Assembly: GCF_014654895.1 (NCBI RefSeq)
Contig: NZ_BNBE01000002.1
Location: forward strand, 434,001 to 498,000
Reading direction: 5' to 3'
Origin: Streptomyces filamentosus
Lineage (GTDB): Bacteria > Actinomycetota > Actinomycetes > Streptomycetales > Streptomycetaceae
DNA: 64,000 nt
Below are positions 1 through 9,245 of the stretch, in pieces; position 1 is the first letter of the stretch; every line of letters starts with the position of its first letter. The position numbers and the translations under genes were made by a program. Under the pieces are notes generated by a model. It was not told where the DNA came from. It did no database searches and saw nothing but the letters and a program-made list of their open reading frames with translations.

Positions 1-410
1 GTGGTGCCGAAGAGCACCGCGCTGTCGTCCCACTTGCCCTTCCGCAGGCCCGCCCAGACTCCGAGTGCCATGCCGAGGATTACTTCCAGCACCCAGGCGG
101 TGAGGCCGAGTTGCAGGGTGACGACCCACCGGTCGGCCAGCAGGTCCGACACGCGACGGCCGGTGAAGGTGGTTCCGAGGTCGCCGGTGAGCAGGCCGGT
201 GAGGTAGTGCGTGTACTGGATCCACAGGGGGTCGTCGAGGTGGTAGCGGGCGCGCAGCTCGGCGAGGACGGCCGGCGGGACGGGTTTGTCGCCGGCGAGC
301 CCCTGGATGGGGTCGCCCGGCAGGACGAAGACGAGCGTGTAGATGAGGAAGGTGGTGCCAAGGAGTACGGGCAGGGCGTGCAGCAGGCGGCGGGCGACGA
401 ATCTCCACAC
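1..410 (-). CDS. Dipeptide/oligopeptide ABC transporter permease (DppB/OppB type), 3' end outside window
   Basis: This is the inner-membrane channel subunit of a peptide importer. The visible 136 codons read MWRFVARRLLHALPVLLG, a first membrane helix, then the family hallmark VLPGDP and a GDLGTTF stretch just before the second membrane segment. All of these are typical N-terminal features of the BPD_transp_1 permeases that pair with family-5 binding proteins. The start is GTG at 410, chosen because it gives the expected N-terminus; its ribosome binding site is weak. It lies 73 bases downstream of the binding protein on the same strand, so the two probably share an operon. The protein runs off the left edge. 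Substrate is inferred from the family only. Confidence 0.85.
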   Translation of the reverse strand, partial: MWRFVARRLLHALPVLLGTTFLIYTLVFVLPGDPIQGLAGDKPVPPAVLAELRARYHLDDPLWIQYTHYLTGLLTGDLGTTFTGRRVSDLLADRWVVTLQLGLTAWVLEVILGMALGVWAGLRKGKWDDSAVLFGT

Positions 411-483
411 GACGGACGGCCCCCAGAGGAAGGTCTGTGCGGAGCACGCGAGGGGTGTGCTCCACGGAGGATCGGTTGCGGTC

Positions 484-2100
484 TCAGTCGTTGACGGTGA
501 CGCGGTCCAGGTGCAGGCCGGCGGCGTAGGGGTCGATGACGACGTTCCCGATCCTGTCGCTCCACGCGGACTGGTCCTGCCAGTTCCAGAGCGGTATGTA
601 CGGCAGTTCGCGCAGGGCGATGTCCTCGGCCTTCTGGTACGCCGAGACGGCGTCGGCGCCTTGGAGGGCGTTGCCCTCGGCCACAAGGGCGTCGAACTCC
701 TCGTTGCTCCAGCCGGATCGGTTGCCGGGGTAGTAGAGGCCGTCGAGGTAGTTCTGGATGCTGGGGTAGTCGATGACCCAGTTCTGCCGGAAGGGGCCCT
801 TGTTCTTGCCGTCGTTGAGCAGGGAGGACAGGTCGGCGGGGGCCATCTTGCGGAACTTCACGTCCTGGATGCCGAGGTTGTCCTTGAGCTGGTTGGCGAC
901 GGAGGTCATCCACTGCTCGTAGGTGGGATCGGAGTTGGAGAAGTACAGCTCCAGGGGGCCCTTGAACCCTCCGGCCTCCTCGAACAGCTTCTTGGCGGCG
1001 GCCGGGTCGTAGGCGCAGGTCTCGCCGCAGGCGTCGGGGCGGTGCCCGGGGATCATGTCGCCGACGAGGGAGGTGGCGGGCTTGTAGACGCCGTTGTAGA
1101 TGGCCTGGGTGATGCCCTTGCGGTCGATGGCCATGGAGAGGGCCTTGCGGAGCCGGGGGTCCGCGAAGCGAGGGTCCTTCACGGGCAGGCCGAGGTAGTC
1201 CATGGTGCCGCTGGGGCGGATGGAGAAGCGCTCGCCGAAGAGGCGCTTGGCCTGCGCGGAGTTGGCGGCGGGCACGGTCGTGAGGACGTCGACGTTGCCG
1301 GCCTGGAGTTCGGTGAAGGCGGTCTCCCGGCTCGTGTAGATCTTGAAGTCGACGCGGTCGGCCATGGGCTCGCGGGAGCCGCGGTAGCCGGGGAACTTCT
1401 TCAGCCGGATCCTCTGGTTGCGCTCCCAGGCGCCGTCGAGCTGGTAGGGGCCGTTGCCGATCGGCGCGATGTCGGAGGCGTCCGGGTTCGCCGTGGCCGC
1501 CTTGGGGAGGGGGGCGAAGGCGGGGAAGGACAGCAGCATGGGGAACTGGCCGAAGGGCGCCTTCAAGGTGACCTGGAGGGTCGTCTCGTCGAGCACCTTC
1601 AGGCCGGACAGGGTTCGCGCGGACGGCTCGGCGCCCTCTTCCGCCGGGTTGAGGGCGTCGTACCCCTTGATCTGGGCGAAGTAGTAGTTCGCGTCCCAGG
1701 CGTTGGGTCCGTAGGCGGCGGCGTTCCACGCGTCCGCGAAGCTGGCGGCCGTGACCTTCTCGCCGTTGTGGAAGGTGGTTCCGGACCTGAACTTGATGGT
1801 CCAGACGACGTTGTCCTCGGTGAGCCAGGAGACGGCGGCCAGCGGCTTGACGGTGCCGTCCTTCGGGTCGAGGGCGGCGGGCGGGTCGAAGAGCCCCTGC
1901 AGGACCTGGAGGGAGTAGCTGCTGGTGGTCCGACCCGGCAGGAGGTGGTCCGGCTCCGTCAGCGCGACCGAGTACGCGCCGCCGGGCTTGTTGGACGAGT
2001 TGTTCGATTTCGCCGACTTGGAGGGACCGCAGGCGGTCGCGGATGCGACGACGGTGAGGACGGTGGCCGCCGCGAGGGCGGTGGACCGGATGGGAATCAT
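484..2100 (-). CDS. Peptide ABC transporter substrate-binding lipoprotein (SBP family 5)
   Basis: Extracytoplasmic solute receptor of the importer, 538 residues, normal for DppA/OppA-like proteins. The N-terminus has a basic start, a hydrophobic stretch and a lipobox ending SATAC at about residue 24, so it should be lipid-anchored outside the membrane. The mature part shows family-5 signatures: EPDHLLPG near the start, VVWTIKFRSGTTFHNGEKVT, then ADPRLRKALSMAIDR. It precedes the permease in the transcription direction. The start ATG at 2098-2100 gives a complete signal peptide, although the region upstream has no strong GGAGG. The exact ligand (dipeptide, oligopeptide or murein peptide) cannot be told from the sequence. 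Cell-wall genes lie next door, so murein peptides are possible; that is speculation. Confidence 0.88.
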   Translation of the reverse strand: MIPIRSTALAAATVLTVVASATACGPSKSAKSNNSSNKPGGAYSVALTEPDHLLPGRTTSSYSLQVLQGLFDPPAALDPKDGTVKPLAAVSWLTEDNVVWTIKFRSGTTFHNGEKVTAASFADAWNAAAYGPNAWDANYYFAQIKGYDALNPAEEGAEPSARTLSGLKVLDETTLQVTLKAPFGQFPMLLSFPAFAPLPKAATANPDASDIAPIGNGPYQLDGAWERNQRIRLKKFPGYRGSREPMADRVDFKIYTSRETAFTELQAGNVDVLTTVPAANSAQAKRLFGERFSIRPSGTMDYLGLPVKDPRFADPRLRKALSMAIDRKGITQAIYNGVYKPATSLVGDMIPGHRPDACGETCAYDPAAAKKLFEEAGGFKGPLELYFSNSDPTYEQWMTSVANQLKDNLGIQDVKFRKMAPADLSSLLNDGKNKGPFRQNWVIDYPSIQNYLDGLYYPGNRSGWSNEEFDALVAEGNALQGADAVSAYQKAEDIALRELPYIPLWNWQDQSAWSDRIGNVVIDPYAAGLHLDRVTVND

Positions 2101-2585
2101 GGTGCGCTGTACTCATTTCGGGAAGGCGGTCCGGAGAAAACGCCGTCGAACGGCGTTCGCGCGGACCGCTCTTGGAGTGCGGCTGGGGCGACACGGTAGG
2201 GATCCGGCCGGTGGGGAGACGATCGACAGAATGTCCAGGCCCCTTCAGGTGTGATGGACATCGAGTCGTTGCCGCGCCGACTGCGGGAAGACGAGCATGG
2301 GCCGTGGCGCCTGGACCGTCGCTCGTCCTTTCCCGCTCGCGGGAGGCGCTCCGGCACGGGCGGGGGTCCTGCGGGCGCGCATGCCGGAGAGACGGCCACG
2401 GCGGCACGACCCGCTCTCGCCTTCGAAACAGAAGATACATAGCTTGATGAAATGCAGCCAGAGTTACGTGCGTTACCTGCGGGACGAGCTCGTCGGGCCC
2501 CCGGGGACGCCACTCCCGCCCCCGCCCGCCCTCGGCCCCCCGCCGTGTTCCCCGTCCCCGTCACGTCGCCCGCGGAGAGACAGCC
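2101..2585. promoter_or_regulatory. Divergent intergenic region between peptide importer and GHL10 gene
   Basis: This 485-base gap separates two divergent transcription units and should hold both promoters. The only clearly less GC-rich part is about 2424-2475, around GAAGATACATAGCTTGATG, the most likely promoter or operator zone. No convincing -35/-10 pair could be fixed by eye. An open frame starting MKCSQS at about 2446 exists but has no credible ribosome binding site and runs into a shadow of the next gene, so it is not called. Confidence 0.4.
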
Positions 2586-4172
2586 ATGACACCGAAACGC
2601 ACCGCCGGTTCCCCCGCCTCCCCAGCCCTCCCCCGCCGCACGCTCCTCACCGCCGTCGCGGCGGCCGGCTGCGCCGCCGCACTCGCGTCGTCGCCGGTCC
2701 ACGCCGCCGTGCCCGCCGTCGATCCCGTCCGGCGGCAGATGCGGGGGTTGTGGATCGCCTCCGTGGTCAACATCGACTGGCCGAGCCGCACGGGCCTGGA
2801 CGCCGCCACCCAGCGCGCCGAGTTCGTACGGCTGGCGGACGAAGCCCTCGCGTGGGGGTTCAACGCCTTGTTCGTGCAGATCCGGCCGACAGCCGACGCG
2901 TTCTGGCCCTCGCCCCTCGAACCCTGGTCCCAGTGGCTCACCGGTACGCAGGGGAGGGACCCCGGGTACGACCCGCTGGGCTTCATGGTCGAGACGGCGC
3001 ACGAGCGCGGCCTCGCGTTCCACGCCTGGTTCAACCCGTACCGCGTCTCCATGCAGCCCGACCCGTCCGCACTGGTTCCCGAGCACCCGGCCCGCGTCCA
3101 TCCGGAATGGTGCGTCTCCTACGGCGGGAAGCTCTACTACGACCCCGGCGTGCCGGCCGCGCGCCGCTTCTGCCAGGAGGCGATGCTCGACGCCGTCAGG
3201 CGGTACGACATCGACGGCGTGCACTTCGACGACTACTTCTACCCCTATCCGGTCGCGGGATCCGACTTCCCCGACGAGGAGACGTTCCGGACGTACGGAG
3301 CGGGCCACGCGGACAAGGCGGCCTGGCGCCGGCACAACGTGGACCTCATGGTCCGTGAGATGCGGGACGCCGTGCGTGCCGTACGGCCGGACGCACTCTT
3401 CGGCATCAGCCCCTTCGGCGTCTGGCGCAACGCCACCACGGATCCGCGCGGTTCCCGGACCGCCGCCTTCCAGTCGTACGACGGCCTGCACGCGGACACC
3501 CGCGGATGGGTCGAGCGGGGGTGGCTCGACTACGTCGCGCCCCAGGTGTACTGGCACATCGGACTGCCGGTGGCCGACTACGCCGTCCTGGCACCGTGGT
3601 GGGCCGAGGCGGTCCGGGGCACGGACACGGAACTGTGGATCGGACAGGCGGTCTACAAGTCGGGAGCCGCGGGGCAGCCCGCTCCGTGGCAGGACGGCAA
3701 GGAGCTGACGCGCCACCTGACGCTCAACGCCACGCTTCCCGACATAGGCGGCGACCTCTTCTTCAGCGCCAAGGACGTCCGCGCCGACCGCGTGGGCGAC
3801 TTCGCCGCCATGCGGACCTCCCACTGGCACCGACCGGTCCTCGGCCCCCTGCCGACCCGCCTCGAGGAGGGTCCGCTTCCTCGACGGCCGGCCGTCGAGG
3901 TCCGGCGGGACGCCCACACCGGCACGGCCTCCCTGCACATCAGCGCGGGGGCGCCCGGCAGGAAGGACGTGCCGTTCCGTTACGCGGTGTACCGGTTCCC
4001 GCGCGATCCCGGGCGCCGCCCCGAGGCGGAGTACGCCTCCCTCGTGGCGGTGATCCCCGGCGGCAAGCAGGCCGTCCACTACGATGCGGACGCGTCGGGA
4101 GACTGCTGGTACGCAGTGTCCGCCATCGATCGCGTCCAACGCCAGGGCAGGCTGTCCCACCCCGCGCGCTGA
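2586..4172 (+). CDS. Secreted glycosidase-like protein, GHL10/DUF187 family (YngK-like)
   Basis: Predicted exported TIM-barrel protein of 528 residues. A twin-arginine type signal (LPRRTLLTAVAAAGCAAALA) is followed by an AHA-like cleavage region near residue 41. The barrel begins at QMRGLWIASVVNIDWPS and continues with NALFVQIRPTADAFWPS, AFHAWFNPYR, DGVHFDDYFYPYP and FGISPFGVWR. These are the conserved strands of the GHL10 family, with acidic residues in the HFDDYF strand as candidate catalytic groups. A C-terminal beta-rich part follows from about residue 410. The ATG has a GGAGAG ribosome binding site. The reaction is not established; glycan or murein degradation is the family expectation and fits the neighbouring cell-wall genes. 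Confidence 0.85.
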   Translation: MTPKRTAGSPASPALPRRTLLTAVAAAGCAAALASSPVHAAVPAVDPVRRQMRGLWIASVVNIDWPSRTGLDAATQRAEFVRLADEALAWGFNALFVQIRPTADAFWPSPLEPWSQWLTGTQGRDPGYDPLGFMVETAHERGLAFHAWFNPYRVSMQPDPSALVPEHPARVHPEWCVSYGGKLYYDPGVPAARRFCQEAMLDAVRRYDIDGVHFDDYFYPYPVAGSDFPDEETFRTYGAGHADKAAWRRHNVDLMVREMRDAVRAVRPDALFGISPFGVWRNATTDPRGSRTAAFQSYDGLHADTRGWVERGWLDYVAPQVYWHIGLPVADYAVLAPWWAEAVRGTDTELWIGQAVYKSGAAGQPAPWQDGKELTRHLTLNATLPDIGGDLFFSAKDVRADRVGDFAAMRTSHWHRPVLGPLPTRLEEGPLPRRPAVEVRRDAHTGTASLHISAGAPGRKDVPFRYAVYRFPRDPGRRPEAEYASLVAVIPGGKQAVHYDADASGDCWYAVSAIDRVQRQGRLSHPAR

Positions 4173-4299
4173 CCCTCGTGGTGCGCGACGACCGATCCCG
4201 ACGGGCAGCGGTCGCCGCGCACCTTCCCTTCCCCGCGGAACGGTCGCGGGGACCGCGGTCCTCGACAAACGGTCGACAGGCGAAGGCACTTCATGGACC

Positions 4300-5844
4300 A
4301 TGCGTCCCATGCCTCTCACCGTTCGTGATCTATTGGCCATCCCTTCCCTTCGTCTCAGCCTCCTGGCAGGCGGCACGGGTCTTGGCCGAGTGGTCGAGGC
4401 GGCACACGCGACCGAGAACACGCGGCCCGCCGCCTGGCTCGAAGGCGCCGAAGTGGTCATGACCAACGGGCTGTTGCTCTCCGCCGACGAGCCCGGCTGC
4501 GCGGCCTACGTGGAAGAGCTCAGCGGCGGCAAGGCCGCCGCTCTCATCGTGGGAGTAGGCCCGGGCCTGCCCCTGCAGACGGTTCCAGCCGCCCTGAGCA
4601 CCCATGCCGAGCAAGCCGGGCTGCCCTTGCTCACCGCTCCCCCGAACGTCCCCTTCGCCTCCATCACCAAGGCGGTGTTCCTCGCCCGGGCGGCCGAAGA
4701 ACGGCGCTTGCTGGAACGCACCCTCCGCACACAGCGCAGGCTGTCCTCCGCGGCCGCCTCCGGGGACGGGTTGACGGGTCTGCTGTCGTCCTGGCACCAG
4801 GCGGTCAACTCGGGCGTGGCCGTGTGCGATTCCTCGGGAAGGCTCCTCGGATCGGCGGGCACCGACGGACAGGAGCTGCTGGCGAACGCCGCCGCGGTGA
4901 TCGAGACCGTCGCCCTGCACGGCCTCCGGGGAAGCGGCGGCGCCGACCTGCCCTGCGGAAGGCTCGTGGTGCAGCCCCTCGGAACGACACGCCTGCGCGG
5001 ATTCCTCGTCCTGCTCGACGCGGACTCCCCGGAGGCCCGCCTGCTGATCAGCGTCCTCGTGTCCCTGCTCTCCGTCGAGCTGGAACGCCGTCACCTGGCC
5101 GACGAGCCGCAGCGCCGCCGCCGCGCGGCCCTCCTCGCCAGGCTCTTCCATCCCGACGTCACCGCGGATCAGGCGAGGTCCTTGCTGCGGACGGCCGACG
5201 TCGCCTCGGCGTCGGTTCGGGCCGTCGCCGTGCGGGCGGCCGGCGAACCGGTGGAACTCGCCGCCGATCTCGCCCTGGCGGTGCCCGGAGGGCTCGCGCG
5301 CGTGACCGGTGAGACCGTCGAGATGGTCGTTCCGGAAGAAGTGGACACCTCAGCGGTGCTCGGCCGCTTCGCCACGGGCCTTCCGGCGGGCATAGGTCCG
5401 GCCGTCGCTCCGCAGCACGCGGCGCTCTCGCTCCGCCAGGCGATCGCCCTGCTGTCCTCCAGCACCGAGCTGGGACGACCCGTGAGCGCCTCCGAGGCGG
5501 GGTCGGTCAGGCTCCTGCTGAGCCTGGGCAGTCCCGCGACCCTGGCCGCCTTCGCCGACACCGTACTGGCACCGCTCGATGCCGCGGACCCGGGCGGGGA
5601 ACTCACCGAAACCCTCCGGGTCTGGCTCGAGACGAACGGCTCCTGGGCCGAGACCTCGTCCCTGCTGGGCCTGCACCGGCACACCGTCCAGAACCGCATC
5701 GAGAAGGTGGCCAGACTGACGGGGAGGCAACAGGACCGGGCGGAGGACCGGGTCGACCTCTGGCTGGCACTGACGGCTCGGGCGGTGGGCGGCCCCCTCG
5801 CCCACCAGCAGAAATACAGGAACCCCGTTCCCTCCAAGGGCTAA
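4300..5844 (+). CDS. PucR-family transcriptional regulator (CdaR-type HTH)
   Basis: DNA-binding regulator of 514 residues. The N-terminus MPLTVRDLLAIPSLRL with VEAAHATEN matches the PucR N-terminal domain. The middle has no obvious catalytic motif. The C-terminus, LRVWLETNGSWAETSSLLGLHRHTVQNRIEKV, is the HTH_30 helix-turn-helix of this family. The ATG at 4300 was chosen over an upstream open frame that lacks the domain start; ATG 4309 is an equally possible start. It follows the GHL10 gene by 127 bases on the same strand and may respond to a product of that enzyme. Members usually sense small nitrogenous or sugar-derived ligands; the ligand here is unknown. Confidence 0.85.
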   Translation: MRPMPLTVRDLLAIPSLRLSLLAGGTGLGRVVEAAHATENTRPAAWLEGAEVVMTNGLLLSADEPGCAAYVEELSGGKAAALIVGVGPGLPLQTVPAALSTHAEQAGLPLLTAPPNVPFASITKAVFLARAAEERRLLERTLRTQRRLSSAAASGDGLTGLLSSWHQAVNSGVAVCDSSGRLLGSAGTDGQELLANAAAVIETVALHGLRGSGGADLPCGRLVVQPLGTTRLRGFLVLLDADSPEARLLISVLVSLLSVELERRHLADEPQRRRRAALLARLFHPDVTADQARSLLRTADVASASVRAVAVRAAGEPVELAADLALAVPGGLARVTGETVEMVVPEEVDTSAVLGRFATGLPAGIGPAVAPQHAALSLRQAIALLSSSTELGRPVSASEAGSVRLLLSLGSPATLAAFADTVLAPLDAADPGGELTETLRVWLETNGSWAETSSLLGLHRHTVQNRIEKVARLTGRQQDRAEDRVDLWLALTARAVGGPLAHQQKYRNPVPSKG

Positions 5845-5918
5845 ACGGTCCAAGCCGCCTCCGGACGGATCGACATGACGTCCATTTCAAGACAGGCCTG
5901 CCTGTTCCTACCGTACGC

Positions 5919-6004
5919 CTGCCGGCCGGACCTCACGGCGAACGCTCGCCGAGATCCCTCCCCTCACGGACGCACCGACCCGCGGGGGGTACCTGGGCCG
6001 GCAG
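5919..6004 (+). promoter_or_regulatory. Possible structured leader upstream of M23 peptidase gene
   Basis: Two perfectly complementary 9-base arms, CTGCCGGCC at 5919-5927 and GGCCGGCAG at 5996-6004, enclose about 68 bases. Inside, CGGCGA and TCGCCG form a short hairpin. This could be a folded 5' leader ending 24 bases before the start codon. Several Streptomyces cell-wall hydrolase genes have c-di-AMP (ydaO-type) riboswitches, but the conserved ydaO core could not be matched here, so no class is assigned. Confidence 0.25.
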
Positions 6005-6028
6005 CCACAGGAACAGAGAGGACCGTCC

Positions 6029-7024
6029 ATGCCCCCTGCGTCCGCCACGGCCATCACGACGAGTTCGCGTCTCAGAGAGGCGCGAACACTGATCACCGCC
6101 CTCGTCGCGGCACTGCTCCTCGGACTGCTCGCCGCGGCCCCAGCCCACGCGGCCCTGCCGGCCTGGCCGCTGCTGCAGAAGGGAGCCACGGGGAACAACG
6201 TCGCCAGCCTGCAGTTCCTCCTCCGCCAGCACGGCGGCGTCGTCACCGCCAACGCCGAGTTCGACGCCCAGACGCGCAGCGCCGTCATCACGTTCCAGCA
6301 GAACCAGGGGCTCGCGGCCGACGGGATCGTCGGACCCGCCACCTGGAGCAAGCTCGTGATCAGCGTCGCTCCCGGCTCCACGCAGGCCGACGCCGTCCGG
6401 GCCCTGCAGTTCCAGCTCCGCAAGCACGGATACCGCGACGTGGCGACCGACGGCGTCTTCGGACCGACGACGACCGCCGCGGTGGAGGGCTACAAGGCAC
6501 GGCACCAGCTCACCGGGGGCACGACCGTGGGGGCCACCACCTGGCAGCACCTGCTCGGTTCACCGCCCGGATCCGGCCCCCAGGGCACGTACGCCTTCAT
6601 CATCCCGCGTGAGGACGTCTTCGACGGCCGGGAAAGCCTCCTGTGGGCCCATCACGACTACCCCGCCAGCGACATCGCCGTGGAGATCGGCACACCCGCC
6701 TACGCCGTCACCGGCGGCACCGCCCGGCTCAACGGCGGCCTTGACGACTCCTGCGGCCTGGGCGTGGCGATCGACGGTGACGACGGCGTCAGCTACCAGT
6801 ACTGCCACCTCGACAGCCGCGACGTGAGCCACGGAGCACGGGTGACGGCGGGCCAGCCGATCGCCCGCACCGGCAACACCGGCAACTCCACAGGGCCCCA
6901 CCTCCACTTCGGCATCTTCCGGCAGGGCGTTTCCGTCTGCCCCCAGCAGATGCTGATCGCCCTCTACGACGGCCTCGTTCCGCCCTCTCCGTGGACCCTC
7001 CCGGAGTCAGGCTGCACTTACTGA
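6029..7024 (+). CDS. Secreted M23 (LytM-type) endopeptidase with two peptidoglycan-binding domains
   Basis: Exported murein hydrolase of 331 residues expected to cut peptide cross-links outside the cell. A signal peptide ends near APAHA at about residue 41. Two PG_binding_1 repeats follow (about 48-108 and 120-175), each with the FQxxxGLxxDGIVGPATW or DGVFGPTTTAAVEGYK pattern. The M23 domain occupies about 190-325 with candidate zinc ligands in HHDYPASD and HLHFGI plus the QYCHLD strand, so it looks catalytically complete. It begins a run of four cell-wall genes on the plus strand. An inverted-repeat leader lies just upstream. The protein ends in a Cys-containing tail (ESGCTY). Confidence 0.9.
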   Translation: MPPASATAITTSSRLREARTLITALVAALLLGLLAAAPAHAALPAWPLLQKGATGNNVASLQFLLRQHGGVVTANAEFDAQTRSAVITFQQNQGLAADGIVGPATWSKLVISVAPGSTQADAVRALQFQLRKHGYRDVATDGVFGPTTTAAVEGYKARHQLTGGTTVGATTWQHLLGSPPGSGPQGTYAFIIPREDVFDGRESLLWAHHDYPASDIAVEIGTPAYAVTGGTARLNGGLDDSCGLGVAIDGDDGVSYQYCHLDSRDVSHGARVTAGQPIARTGNTGNSTGPHLHFGIFRQGVSVCPQQMLIALYDGLVPPSPWTLPESGCTY

Positions 7025-7153
7025 CCGGGGGGGGCGACCGCCGGGAAACGATCCCCCGCGTCCCGTCCGCGCTCCGGCCGCGCCCCGACGGGCCGACCGC
7101 TCCCCAGCACGTGCCTCGCACCCCTGTGCAGTCCCCCGAAGGGAAAGCCGGCC

Positions 7154-8308
7154 ATGCCCGAGACGCCGCCGCCCCGCAGAGCCCGCGCCGAGATAGACCT
7201 CGGCGCGCTGCGTGCGAACGTCCGCACGCTGCGCGCCCGCGTCGCCCCCCACGTCCGGATCATGGCCGTGGTCAAGGCCGACGCCTACGGACACGGTGCG
7301 GTGCGCTGCGCCCGTGCCGCTCTGAAGGCGGGCGCGGACTGGCTGGGCACGGCCACCCCGCACGAGGCGCTCGCGCTGCGCGCGGCGGGGATCACGGACG
7401 TGCCCGTCATGTGCTGGCTGTGGACGCCGGGCGACCCCTGGGGCCTAGGCATCAAGGCCGGTCTCGACATGTCGGTGAGCGGCATGTGGGCCCTGCGAGA
7501 GGTCGTCGCCGCCGCGGAGGCGACCGGCAATCGGGCGCGGATCCAGCTCAAGGCCGACACCGGGCTGGGACGCAACGGGTGCCAACCCGCCGACTGGCCC
7601 GAGCTGGTCACCGAGGCGCTGGACGCCCAGGCTCGGGGACTGGTGAAGGTGACCGGTCTGTGGTCGCACTTCGCCTGCGCCGACGAGCCGTACCACCCCT
7701 CCATCGCCGCTCAGCTGGACGTCTTCCGTTCGATGCTGGACCACGCCGAGAAGGCGGGGGTGGAGCCCGAGGTGCGGCACATCGCCAACTCGCCGGCCAC
7801 CCTCACGCTTCCCGAGGCCCACTTCGACCTGGTCCGGCCGGGCATCGCGCTGTACGGCCTGTCGCCCGGCCCTAAGCTCGGCACCGGCGCCGAGCTGGGA
7901 CTGCGACCGGTGATGTCGCTGAAGGGAAGCGTCGCGCTGGTCAAGCAGGTGCCCGCCGGACACGGCGTGAGCTACGGCCACCACTACGTCACCGAGGGCG
8001 AGACCACCCTGGGCCTGGTCCCGCTGGGCTACGCCGACGGGGTGCCCCGGCACGCCTCGGGCCGCGGCCCCGTCCTGGTCGGGGGCCGGGTGCGCACGGT
8101 CGCGGGGCGGGTGGCCATGGACCAGTTCGTGGTCGACCTCGGCGGCGACACGCCCGAGCCCGGCGCCGAGGCGGTGCTGTTCGGGTCCGGGGAGCGGGGC
8201 GAGCCGACCGCCGAGGACTGGGCGGCGGCCGCCGGCACCATCGCGTACGAGATCGTCACCCGCATCGGCGCACGTGTTCCGCGCCTCTGCGTGGACAGCG
8301 GGAACTGA
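7154..8308 (+). CDS. alr: Alanine racemase
   Basis: Cytoplasmic PLP enzyme interconverting L- and D-alanine for peptidoglycan. The 384 residues match normal Alr length. The PLP lysine is K41 in MAVVKADAYGHG, and the second catalytic base is the tyrosine in GHGVSYGHHY. Other family motifs are IQLKADTGLGRNG, RHIANSPA, RPGIALYG and GRVAMDQFVVD. A GAAGGGAAAG ribosome binding site precedes ATG 7154. It lies 129 bases after the M23 gene and in a cell-wall cluster. Most streptomycetes carry their housekeeping alr in another gene context, so this may be a second, stress- or stage-specific copy; that is inference. Confidence 0.92.
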   Translation: MPETPPPRRARAEIDLGALRANVRTLRARVAPHVRIMAVVKADAYGHGAVRCARAALKAGADWLGTATPHEALALRAAGITDVPVMCWLWTPGDPWGLGIKAGLDMSVSGMWALREVVAAAEATGNRARIQLKADTGLGRNGCQPADWPELVTEALDAQARGLVKVTGLWSHFACADEPYHPSIAAQLDVFRSMLDHAEKAGVEPEVRHIANSPATLTLPEAHFDLVRPGIALYGLSPGPKLGTGAELGLRPVMSLKGSVALVKQVPAGHGVSYGHHYVTEGETTLGLVPLGYADGVPRHASGRGPVLVGGRVRTVAGRVAMDQFVVDLGGDTPEPGAEAVLFGSGERGEPTAEDWAAAAGTIAYEIVTRIGARVPRLCVDSGN

Positions 8309-8536
8309 CGCCACCCACCTCAAACCGCCGCCGTACGGACGCTCGGACCGACGGCCGAAGAGCGGGCCTCGACGTCGGCCGAACCGGACAAGCACTCCCT
8401 CTCCCCGGCGTCAGCCCCCACGGAACAGCCGCTACCAGGTCACACCTCTCTGCCGGATCCGGTAGGCACTTGCCCCCTCCCCGCGGCACCAGCGCCGGAG
8501 GACCGTTCCCCCTTTCCTACACACAGGAGAACCAGC

Positions 8537-9046
8537 ATGAGATTCCGCTCCGCCCTGACCGCTCTGGCCCTCGTCCTCGGCGCCCTCTTCGCCCCCGGCT
8601 TCGGCGCCCTCACCGCCGCCGGCGAGGCCCACGCCGTCACCAAGATCAGCCACGCCACCGCGACCTCGATGTTCACCGCGTCCGGGATCACGTGGTCCTC
8701 GTCCGGCAACTGCTCCGATCGGAACAACCCCACCTGTACGTCCTTCGAGCAGCTCAACCTCGCCACCGCCCAGGGCGCCCAGACCCTCAAGAGCGCCAGC
8801 GGCTGCGCCCTCAACATCACCGGCGGCACCGAGACCGGCCACGCGAGCGGCACCTACTCGCACTGGAACGGCTACAAGCTCGACTTCGGCAAGGCCAAGT
8901 GCCTCTCCACCTACGTCCAGACCAACTTCACGTACATCGGCGTTCGCGGGGACGGCTCTCCCCAGTGGCAGTCCGCCAGCGGCAACGTCTACGCCGACGA
9001 GGGCAACCACTGGGACGTGACCTACTACAACTGCGGCGGCTGCTGA
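8537..9046 (+). CDS. Small secreted cysteine-rich protein, candidate LAS-type metallopeptidase
   Basis: Exported protein of 169 residues with a clear signal peptide (MRFRSALTALALVLGALFAP, cleavage near AHA-33). I did not recognise a named family, but the mature part has the spacing of LAS metallopeptidases (VanY/VanX/D-Ala-D-Ala carboxypeptidases): SHWNGYKLD gives H109 and D116 in an HxxGxxxD arrangement, and ADEGNHWDV gives E155 and H158 in an ExxH arrangement. Six or more cysteines suggest disulfides. A small LAS enzyme would cut stem peptides, which fits the M23, racemase and amidase neighbours. The start has a good AGGAG site. Function is inferred from motif spacing only. Confidence 0.65.
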   Translation: MRFRSALTALALVLGALFAPGFGALTAAGEAHAVTKISHATATSMFTASGITWSSSGNCSDRNNPTCTSFEQLNLATAQGAQTLKSASGCALNITGGTETGHASGTYSHWNGYKLDFGKAKCLSTYVQTNFTYIGVRGDGSPQWQSASGNVYADEGNHWDVTYYNCGGC

Positions 9047-9245
9047 CCACCGACCGCTCCACCCAACACCCCCGGAGCCCACACGCCCTTCCACCGCCGA
9101 ACGTACCTCTCGGCGGACGGTGACACCGGCTCCGGGGGCACGGAACGGCCCCATGTTCACCCGCGGCACGCACCGCGCCCTCCGCACGCCGAGACCGCGG
9201 TCCCGCTCCGACGACCATCACCGACTCGCCTCACCTGGAGGACTG

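Noticed and set aside
2446..2600. Small ORF beginning MKCSQSYVRYLRDE
   Set aside because: No ribosome binding site, and the frame continues as a shadow of the GHL10 gene with Pro/Arg-rich sequence.
5845..6028. ydaO-type c-di-AMP riboswitch before the M23 gene
   Set aside because: Only a closing stem and one hairpin were found; the conserved riboswitch core could not be identified by eye.
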